Part shown: positions 1 to 3,170 of the stretch, piece after piece | Position numbering within the stretch: position 1 is the first letter of the stretch | How the letters are laid out: every line of letters starts with the position of its first letter | NCBI GenBank assembly: GCA_040753835.1 | Contig: JBFMDM010000146.1 | Coordinates: forward strand, 1-5,240 | Direction of reading: 5' to 3' | DNA: 5,240 nucleotides | Origin: JACRIK01 sp040753835 | GTDB lineage: Bacteria > Planctomycetota > MHYJ01 > JACQXL01 | The notes under the pieces: model-generated | What the model was told of the DNA's origin: nothing | What the model saw: the letters and a program-made list of their open reading frames with translations, nothing else | Database searches by the model: none | Position numbers and translations under genes: made by a program

Positions 1-20
1 TAACCATCTGTGCCAGGCAG

Positions 21-42
21 GCCTGCCTGCCGGCAGGCAGGC
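21..42. repeat. Perfect 22-bp GC-rich palindrome
   Basis: Bases 21-31 and 32-42 are exact reverse complements (GCCTGCCTGCC / GGCAGGCAGGC) with no spacer. A near copy, 18 of 19 bases identical to 25-43, lies at 1304-1322, so this is an interspersed element and not a one-off. From memory, translated forms of this repeat (CRQAG-like peptides) turn up at the ends of predicted proteins in many metagenome assemblies. It lies in the leader of birA. There is no T-tract, so it is not a standard terminator. Confidence 0.75.
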
Positions 43-69
43 GCACTCCAGCTATCGCGTAGTAAGGCA

Positions 70-861
70 ATGGAAGAAAGTTATTTTAGCAATCTCACAA
101 CCAAAACCATCGGGCGGAAAGTCCTGTGCCACAAGAAGGTTACCTCCACCAATGACCTGGCCTGGCTGGAGGTGGCACGGAACGCCGAGGAAGGCACGGT
201 TATCCTGGCGGACGAACAATTCAAGGGCCGGGGCAGATTCGGACGCGAGTGGTTCTCGCCGGCCCGGAAAGGCGTCTGGCTGTCCGTAGTGCTTTTTCCG
301 TCACGGTTCCCGGAAGAAACGTTTTTACTGATGTCCATCGGCGCGCTGGCTGTGGCTGATTTGCTCAAGTCCAGATTCAACATAGCCGCCTACATCCGCT
401 GGCCGAATGACGTGATTATTAACAACAAAAAGATAGCCGGTATAATCGTGGAAAGCAAATACATCAACAAAATACCAAACGCCACGGTTATGGGCATCGG
501 ACTGAATATTGACATAGCGGAACCCGAAATGCCGCCCGAGTTAAAGGATATCACCACCTCGTTAAACAAGGAAACCAACAAGACATCCGATTCAAAGATT
601 GAAGCAATCGCGGCAGATTTGATATGCCACCTTGATAAATGGTATCAGAAAACGTCCGAGCAGGAATTGAAGTCCATTCGCGATGCCTGGCGGGGTTTTT
701 CCTGCGTGTTGGACAAGATGGTCGAGGTAAAGATAAAAGATAAATTACTGGAAGGACGGATAGTGGACCTGGACCCGCTAAAGGGCTTTGCATTATCTGG
801 AAAAGACGGCAATATCAACTGGTGGCGCGGCGAGACCGTGGAGATGCTTCGTTTAATCTGA
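70..861 (+). CDS. birA: Biotin--[acetyl-CoA-carboxylase] ligase, catalytic form without HTH
   Basis: This 263-residue enzyme activates biotin with ATP to biotinyl-AMP and transfers it to a lysine on biotin carboxyl carrier proteins in the cytoplasm. Visible family motifs are STN (26-28), the nucleotide/biotin loop GRGRFGREW (53-61), WPND (111-114), KIAGIIVES (121-129) and GIGLN (142-146). A C-terminal SH3-like domain (about 217-260) follows. There is no N-terminal winged-helix domain, so this is a group I (non-repressor) ligase, and biotin operon regulation by this protein is not expected. The ATG at 70 is chosen because the frame upstream, back to a GTG at 10, merely translates the palindromic repeat; family homology starts near residue 15. 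A weak AAGG (64-67) lies just upstream. The gene is complete and its length is normal for the group. Confidence 0.95.
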   Translation: MEESYFSNLTTKTIGRKVLCHKKVTSTNDLAWLEVARNAEEGTVILADEQFKGRGRFGREWFSPARKGVWLSVVLFPSRFPEETFLLMSIGALAVADLLKSRFNIAAYIRWPNDVIINNKKIAGIIVESKYINKIPNATVMGIGLNIDIAEPEMPPELKDITTSLNKETNKTSDSKIEAIAADLICHLDKWYQKTSEQELKSIRDAWRGFSCVLDKMVEVKIKDKLLEGRIVDLDPLKGFALSGKDGNINWWRGETVEMLRLI

Positions 862-922
862 TTTAGTCCGGTAAAACTTGTAATTAAACAGAAGAATATT
901 AATAAATTAAGTCGCCAATGGC

Positions 923-951
923 TTGAGGACGTTTGAACCAGGAGATATGAA
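923..951 (+). promoter_or_regulatory. Possible sigma70-type promoter for the tRNA region
   Basis: TTGAGG (923-928) and TATGAA (946-951) are separated by 17 bp, each matching 4 of 6 consensus positions. It would start transcripts about 85 nt before tRNA-Ala, running through the two hairpins. This is a weak match found by eye and could be chance. Confidence 0.2.
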
Positions 952-977
952 ACTCTAACCCCGACAAATACTGCCGG

Positions 978-1000
978 GCTCCGGCAACGACTGCCGGAGC
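978..1000. repeat. Inverted repeat, 9-bp perfect stem, first unit
   Basis: GCTCCGGCA (978-986) and TGCCGGAGC (992-1000) are perfectly complementary around a 5-nt loop. Its right part continues into a sequence (990-1007) that matches 1393-1410 at 17 of 18 positions. It is therefore the first copy of a module found again before tRNA-Val. No U-tract follows. Confidence 0.75.
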
Positions 1001-1003
1001 GTA

Positions 1004-1038
1004 AGAGTCCGTAACTCACTACGTTCGTAACGGACTCT
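1004..1038. repeat. AGAG-type stem-loop, copy 1, directly 5' of tRNA-Ala
   Basis: AGAGTCCGT (1004-1012) pairs perfectly with ACGGACTCT (1030-1038) around a 17-nt loop. It ends 3 nt before tRNA-Ala. The left arm, GTAAGAGTCCGTA (1001-1013), matches 1211-1223 and 1404-1416 (consensus RTAAGAGYCVGTA), so it belongs to a three-copy family. In a precursor transcript it would sit at the RNase P cleavage region. Confidence 0.75.
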
Positions 1039-1041
1039 AAC

Positions 1042-1114
1042 GGGGGTGTAGCTCAGTTGGGAGAGCGGCTGGTTCGCAATCAGCAGGTCAGGGGTTCAAA
1101 TCCCCTCACCTCCA
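1042..1114 (+). tRNA. tRNA-Ala (anticodon CGC)
   Basis: The 73-nt cloverleaf is complete. The acceptor GGGGGTG (1042-1048) pairs with CACCTCC (1107-1113) and includes the G3:U70 wobble that is the alanine identity element. The D stem is GCTC/GAGC, and the anticodon stem GCTGG/TCAGC closes with a G-U pair. The loop TTCGCAA (1073-1079) carries anticodon CGC at 1075-1077, reading GCG. The T arm is AGGGG/CCCCT and the discriminator is A at 1114. CCA is not encoded (GAG follows), so a CCA-adding enzyme is required, unlike the downstream tRNA-Val. Confidence 0.97.
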
Positions 1115-1115
1115 G

Positions 1116-1146
1116 AGTCACGTATAAACGAAGTGAATTAGTGACT
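1116..1146. repeat. Short inverted repeat 3' of tRNA-Ala
   Basis: AGTCAC (1116-1121) pairs with GTGACT (1141-1146) around a 19-nt loop, beginning 1 nt after the tRNA 3' end, and is followed by TTTTATCCCG. A similar arrangement, a GACTGT/ACAGTC stem then ATTTATCCCG, follows the tRNA-like remnant at 1270. The four T residues after the stem are too few for a confident terminator. Confidence 0.5.
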
Positions 1147-1180
1147 TTTATCCCGTAGCAAAGCGAATGGACTAATGTAA

Positions 1181-1214
1181 TTATCCTGCACATAATAAAT
1201 TATGTGTGGGATAA
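1181..1214. repeat. 15-bp hairpin with 4-nt loop
   Basis: Bases 1181-1195 pair with 1200-1214 along 15 positions (13 Watson-Crick and 2 adjacent G-U), leaving the loop TAAA (1196-1199). Outer ends are TTATCC/GGATAA and the inner part is CACATAA/TTATGTG. There is no U-tract on either strand. It abuts the next stem-loop, whose left arm begins at 1214. Confidence 0.8.
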
Positions 1215-1266
1215 GAGCCGGTAACGGTCTTCCGCCCCTTTTGGGTCGGAATCCCTAACCGGCTCT
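1214..1266. repeat. AGAG-type stem-loop, copy 2, with nested hairpin
   Basis: AGAGCCGGT (1214-1222) pairs perfectly with ACCGGCTCT (1258-1266). Inside, TTCCG (1230-1234) pairs with CGGAA (1247-1251), and CCC (1236-1238) pairs with GGG (1243-1245) around a TTTT loop. It is homologous in its left arm to the stem-loops before tRNA-Ala and tRNA-Val. It ends 3 nt before a tRNA-like 14-mer, the same spacing as copy 1 to tRNA-Ala. Confidence 0.75.
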
Positions 1267-1269
1267 GAT

Positions 1270-1283
1270 GGGCGGTTCGCTCA
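1270..1283 (+). pseudogene. Possible 5' remnant of a decayed tRNA gene
   Basis: These 14 bases match the first 14 bases of tRNA-Val (1447-1460) at 13 positions: acceptor 5' strand GGGCGGT, then T, then the D-stem start GCTCA, with C in place of A at position 9. The remnant follows the stem-loop at the same 3-nt distance as tRNA-Ala does. Downstream, no anticodon arm, T arm or 3' acceptor strand can be recognised, so it could not form a tRNA. The match is short; position relative to the repeated stem-loop is the main support. Confidence 0.4.
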
Positions 1284-1287
1284 TTAG

Positions 1288-1339
1288 TGACTGTTAGCGA
1301 CCAGCCTGACGGCAGGCAGGCGTAGGAGCGTTACAGTCA
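1288..1339. repeat. Hairpin TGACTGT/ACAGTCA enclosing a palindromic repeat
   Basis: TGACTGT (1288-1294) pairs with ACAGTCA (1333-1339). The loop contains the second copy of the GCCTG-type interspersed repeat (1304-1322, 18 of 19 matches to 25-43). The repeat appears to have landed in, or expanded, the loop of an existing hairpin. Confidence 0.55.
1304..1322. repeat. Second copy of the GCCTGCC/GGCAGGC interspersed repeat
   Basis: The 19 bases differ from 25-43 only at one position (A for C at 1309), which breaks the palindrome. GCCTG (1304-1308) can still pair with CAGGC at 1313-1317 or 1317-1321. Confidence 0.7.
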
Positions 1340-1343
1340 TTTA

Positions 1344-1362
1344 TCCCGACTTTATGTCGGGA
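1344..1362. repeat. 7-bp perfect hairpin TCCCGAC/GTCGGGA
   Basis: TCCCGAC (1344-1350) and GTCGGGA (1356-1362) flank the loop TTTAT. No U-run follows on either strand, so a Rho-independent terminator is not supported. Confidence 0.7.
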
Positions 1363-1382
1363 GTTGGGAGAAAAGGCTCAGA

Positions 1383-1401
1383 TCCGGCGAATACTGCCGG
1401 A
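1383..1401. repeat. Inverted repeat TCCGGC/GCCGGA, second unit
   Basis: TCCGGC (1383-1388) pairs with GCCGGA (1396-1401) around a 7-nt loop, and GGCTC (1375-1379) can pair with GAGCC (1408-1412) outside it. It corresponds to the hairpin at 978-1000 in the tRNA-Ala unit, with 1393-1410 matching 990-1007 at 17 of 18 bases. Confidence 0.65.
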
Positions 1402-1407
1402 GCATAA

Positions 1408-1440
1408 GAGCCAGTACGTCGCTAAAGATCCTACTGTCTC
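1408..1440. repeat. AGAG-type stem-loop, copy 3, 5' of tRNA-Val
   Basis: GAGCCAGTA (1408-1416) pairs with TACTGTCTC (1432-1440) at 8 of 9 positions, around a 15-nt loop. The left arm is the third copy of the RTAAGAGYCVGTA sequence. It ends 6 nt before tRNA-Val. The single mismatch (C1411/T1437) shows a decayed version of the perfect stem seen in copies 1 and 2. Confidence 0.6.
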
Positions 1441-1446
1441 CAATTG

Positions 1447-1523
1447 GGGCGGTTAGCTCAGTTGGCTAGAGCGTCTGCTCGACACGCAGAAGGTCACAGG
1501 TTCGAATCCTGTACCGCCCACCA
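1447..1523 (+). tRNA. tRNA-Val (anticodon GAC), CCA encoded, C33 in anticodon loop
   Basis: The cloverleaf has acceptor GGGCGGT (1447-1453) with ACCGCCC (1513-1519), D stem GCTC/GAGC, anticodon stem TCTGC/GCAGA, T arm ACAGG/CCTGT, discriminator A at 1520 and encoded CCA at 1521-1523. The loop 1479-1485 reads TCGACAC, so the anticodon is GAC (1481-1483), reading GUC valine; A35, C36 and A73 fit valine identity. Position 33 is C (1480), where U is almost universal in elongator tRNAs. The precursor gene of the peptide cassette starts 26 bp downstream with no promoter or terminator visible between, so the two may share a transcript that is processed at the tRNA. Confidence 0.95.
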
Positions 1524-1536
1524 TTTTACCGGATGA

Positions 1537-1544
1537 TAAGGAGG
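1537..1544 (+). promoter_or_regulatory. Strong Shine-Dalgarno site of the precursor peptide gene
   Basis: TAAGGAGG matches the 16S rRNA tail very well and stands 5 nt before the ATG at 1550. It supports the small ORF as a real, highly translated gene, as expected for a peptide substrate needed in excess over its enzymes. The next gene (1698) has no comparable site. Confidence 0.8.
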
Positions 1545-1549
1545 AAATA

Positions 1550-1690
1550 ATGAATAAGAAACCAGACCGGAAAAAGAAATACACCAAGCCGACTATCCGA
1601 ACCGAAAAGATATTTGAGGCCAATGCCCTGGCCTGCAGTAAGGCAAAACCGCAGACCCCGGGTTGCCTTAGGAATCTCAAAACGTCATAA
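1550..1690 (+). CDS. Putative RiPP precursor peptide, 46 aa
   Basis: The peptide has a very basic start (K3, K4, R7, K8-K10), then a block YTKPTIRTEKIFE (11-23), then ANALAC (24-29) and a Cys/Pro/Gly/Ser/Thr-containing tail (30-46) ending in Thr-Ser. I recall short peptides of the pattern KPxI-x-xE-x-IFE followed by ALAC beside radical SAM/PqqD/HprK genes; that is memory, not a search. The KPTIRTEKIFE block is a plausible leader strand for binding the PqqD-like protein, and residues 29-46 a plausible core. C29 and C39 are the only cysteines and are candidate modification sites; S30, T36, T45 and S46 are candidate phosphorylation sites. A26-L27-A28 before C29 looks like an Ala-x-Ala cleavage site. 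Support comes from the perfect ribosome binding site, first place in the operon, and a stop 7 nt before the next gene. The product and its activity are unknown. Confidence 0.8.
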   Translation: MNKKPDRKKKYTKPTIRTEKIFEANALACSKAKPQTPGCLRNLKTS

Positions 1691-1697
1691 CCATACT

Positions 1698-2525
1698 ATG
1701 GCTTCTATCTGCCTGGGAATCTGCGGGATTACCACGAGAATTAATCTCATAAATGCCGTTGGATTTCATCTGGATATTAGAAAACGATACCGGAATTTCC
1801 TAAAACCCGGTCACAGGTTACTGGATATTGACCTGTCCATCAGAATTACAGACAACATCGGCGATGCAGAAACTCCGCCTTCAGTTAGCATGGCCAACAA
1901 AACCATCCGTATCAGGGGCAGCAGGATTACTTGCAATATTCACCGCAATCGCGGAAGATGGAAAGGCAGCGGCTCAATAGAAGAAAACATCTACCAGTTT
2001 GACACGCTCCTGCGTTTGCTGTATTCACACATTATGCTAAAAGACAACGGATTCCTGATACACGCCTGCGGCATCCGGAATAACAATGACGGATATCTTT
2101 TTGCCGGCCGAAGCGGGAGCGGTAAGACCACCCTGGCAAGAAAGACGCCATATCAGGACGTGTTGAGCGATGAACTGGTTGGCCTGCGGCTCTCGGACAG
2201 CAATCCAGTACTGATGGGCACGCCGTTCTGGGGTGAGTTCCAGAAAGGCGGGCAACCTGTTTCCTGCGCCCTGAAAGGCATCTATTTCCTCAGCAAAGGT
2301 ATTCGTCCAAAACTGATCCCCCTGCCGCCTGTATTGGCCCTGAAGAAACTGCTTAAACTTGTTTTATTCTTCGGCAAGGGCGTGCATTCTGCTACTGCGA
2401 CGCAGAAGATGCTGCATTCAGCCGCCGGATATCTGCTCGGCAAAGGCGCCAAGCAGATAAATCTGGCTAAAAATACACCGTATAAAACAGTATTGAGGAT
2501 GATCTCACATAATGGAAAGCAATAA
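1698..2525 (+). CDS. HPr-kinase-like P-loop protein of peptide cassette (ScmC-like)
   Basis: This 275-residue protein resembles the C-terminal half of HPr kinase/phosphorylase as found in RiPP clusters (SynChlorMet ScmC and lasso-peptide kinases). Visible motifs are IHACG (121-125), a Walker A loop GRSGSGKT (137-144), DVLSDE (154-159), a likely Mg/Walker B segment, and GTPFWGEF (174-181), typical of the family. The N-terminal 110 residues form a separate, less conserved domain. Family knowledge suggests ATP binding, and in paeninodin-type clusters such a protein phosphorylates a C-terminal Ser of the precursor; a similar role here is inference. The ATG at 1698 is chosen because it lies 7 nt after the precursor stop. 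The open frame continues upstream to a TTG at 1614 but only by overlapping the precursor gene. No Shine-Dalgarno is visible, so translation may depend on coupling. The gene overlaps the next by 14 nt. Confidence 0.85.
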   Translation: MASICLGICGITTRINLINAVGFHLDIRKRYRNFLKPGHRLLDIDLSIRITDNIGDAETPPSVSMANKTIRIRGSRITCNIHRNRGRWKGSGSIEENIYQFDTLLRLLYSHIMLKDNGFLIHACGIRNNNDGYLFAGRSGSGKTTLARKTPYQDVLSDELVGLRLSDSNPVLMGTPFWGEFQKGGQPVSCALKGIYFLSKGIRPKLIPLPPVLALKKLLKLVLFFGKGVHSATATQKMLHSAAGYLLGKGAKQINLAKNTPYKTVLRMISHNGKQ

Positions 2526-2889
2526 CTACCTATTGATAAAGTCCGCCGGCTCCAGTATGCGCCCGGCTATCAAAGACGGCGATTATCTCCTGGTCAAACG
2601 TTGTTTACTGGATAAGACACGAGCCGGCGATATTGTTGCGGTTAATAGCCGCAACAATCTCTGTATTCACCGGCTGGTCTGGCGGAATCACGCCGGATTT
2701 GTCATCAAAGGCGATTCCATATCATCTTTCGGATACTTTACACCCGGCCAGAACTGCGATTTTATCGGCAAGGTTGTCAGCATTACCCGAAACAACAAGG
2801 TCATTGCCACTGGAAGGCAATGCAGCAATACCATCCGCTTACTTATCTCGCTCTGCCTGATACCGTGGCAGATTGCAAGGAGGCATTGA
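2512..2889 (+). CDS. Small S24/S26-family (signal-peptidase-like) peptidase
   Basis: This 125-residue protein has the signal-peptidase fold signature: GSSMRP (13-18) with presumed nucleophile S15, GDYLLV (23-28), GDIVAV (39-44), IHRLV (52-56) and KGDS (66-69). In the archaeal/ER-type S26B group the general base is His; H53 in IHRLV fits this, and D68 may complete the site. Classical bacterial LepB uses Lys instead. There is no N-terminal anchor; a hydrophobic stretch near the C-terminus (about 107-120) may touch the membrane. The ATG at 2512 overlaps the previous gene by 14 nt, with GAGGA at 2495-2499 upstream. The context suggests it cuts the modified precursor, perhaps after A28 (Ala-x-Ala). 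It could instead act on other proteins, or be inactive. Confidence 0.8.
   Translation: MESNNYLLIKSAGSSMRPAIKDGDYLLVKRCLLDKTRAGDIVAVNSRNNLCIHRLVWRNHAGFVIKGDSISSFGYFTPGQNCDFIGKVVSITRNNKVIATGRQCSNTIRLLISLCLIPWQIARRH
2877..2883 (+). promoter_or_regulatory. Shine-Dalgarno site setting the PqqD-like start
   Basis: AAGGAGG lies 8 nt before the ATG at 2892, inside the 3' end of the peptidase gene. It decides the start of the chaperone gene; the same frame is open back to 2820 but lacks such a site and would overlap the peptidase by 70 nt. Confidence 0.8.
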
Positions 2890-2891
2890 CT

Positions 2892-3170
2892 ATGATACGA
2901 CTGACTGACTCGGTGGAAAGAATTAATCACCCCTTCCAGATGATTGAAGGCGACACCATCATCGTCAACCCGAAAGACCGGTTAATGCACCAGTTGAACG
3001 ATGTCGGTTCGCGGGTCTGGGAACTTATTGCCAGAAAACAGGCGGTAACCGACCTGGTTAACGCCATCACAAATGAATACGATATAGAGCCGCCAGAGGC
3101 AGGCGCTGACATAATCCAACTGTTGGAAAAGATGTCGGAACTTAAACTGATTAAAGTAAGCAATGGTTAA
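2892..3170 (+). CDS. PqqD-family peptide chaperone (RiPP recognition element)
   Basis: This 92-residue protein has the PqqD layout: an N-terminal beta-rich part (about 12-33, with DTIIVNP), then LNDVGSRVWELI (35-46), a helical segment with a DIEPPEAGADI stretch (64-74) and a terminal LLEKMSELKLIKV (77-89). PqqD proteins bind the leader of a ribosomal peptide and present it to a radical SAM partner, as for PqqA/PqqE in PQQ synthesis. Its stop overlaps the start of the radical SAM gene by 8 nt, a common arrangement for such pairs. The start is fixed by the AAGGAGG site and sits 2 nt after the peptidase stop. No PQQ genes are seen, so the substrate is probably the precursor at 1550-1690. Confidence 0.9.
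   Translation: MIRLTDSVERINHPFQMIEGDTIIVNPKDRLMHQLNDVGSRVWELIARKQAVTDLVNAITNEYDIEPPEAGADIIQLLEKMSELKLIKVSNG

Larger units (their letters stand above)
1115..1446. other. Non-coding region between tRNA-Ala and tRNA-Val, built of inverted repeats
   Basis: I see no convincing protein gene in these 332 bases. They hold, in order: a short hairpin after tRNA-Ala, a 15-bp A/T-rich hairpin, a nested stem-loop, a tRNA-like remnant, a palindromic repeat inside a further hairpin, a CCCGAC/GTCGGG hairpin, and two stem-loops before tRNA-Val. Direct repeats tie the parts together: ATTAGTGACT occurs at 1137-1146 and 1283-1292, and TTTATCCCG occurs near 1147 and 1340. The whole looks like diverged tandem copies of one stem-loop plus tRNA plus 3'-flank unit. 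Confidence 0.6.

Noticed and set aside
10..69. GTG-start extension of birA
   Set aside because: The added residues only translate the palindromic repeat, and BirA homology starts after the ATG at 70.
1344..1362. Rho-independent terminator at the CCCGAC/GTCGGG hairpin
   Set aside because: No run of T follows on either strand.
1499..1523. Integration attachment site at the tRNA-Val 3' end
   Set aside because: No second copy of the tRNA 3' end is present in the window and there is no integrase gene, so island insertion cannot be shown.
1622..1640. Lipoprotein signal (ALAC lipobox) in the precursor
   Set aside because: There is no hydrophobic segment before the Cys, the preceding residues are charged, and the -3 residue is Ala instead of Leu.
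1453..1680. Minus-strand 75-residue ORF containing GTGFEPVT
   Set aside because: It is the antisense translation of tRNA-Val and the precursor start. The GTGFEPVT string is a well-known artefact of reading the T arm of tRNAs backwards.
1614..1697. TTG-start extension of the HprK-like gene
   Set aside because: It would overlap most of the precursor gene and reads through the precursor core in another frame. The ATG at 1698, 7 nt after the precursor stop, fits the operon spacing better.
2633..2860. Plus-strand 75-residue ORF inside the peptidase gene
   Set aside because: It is a frame shadow of the S26-like gene, with no ribosome binding site and no recognisable protein features.
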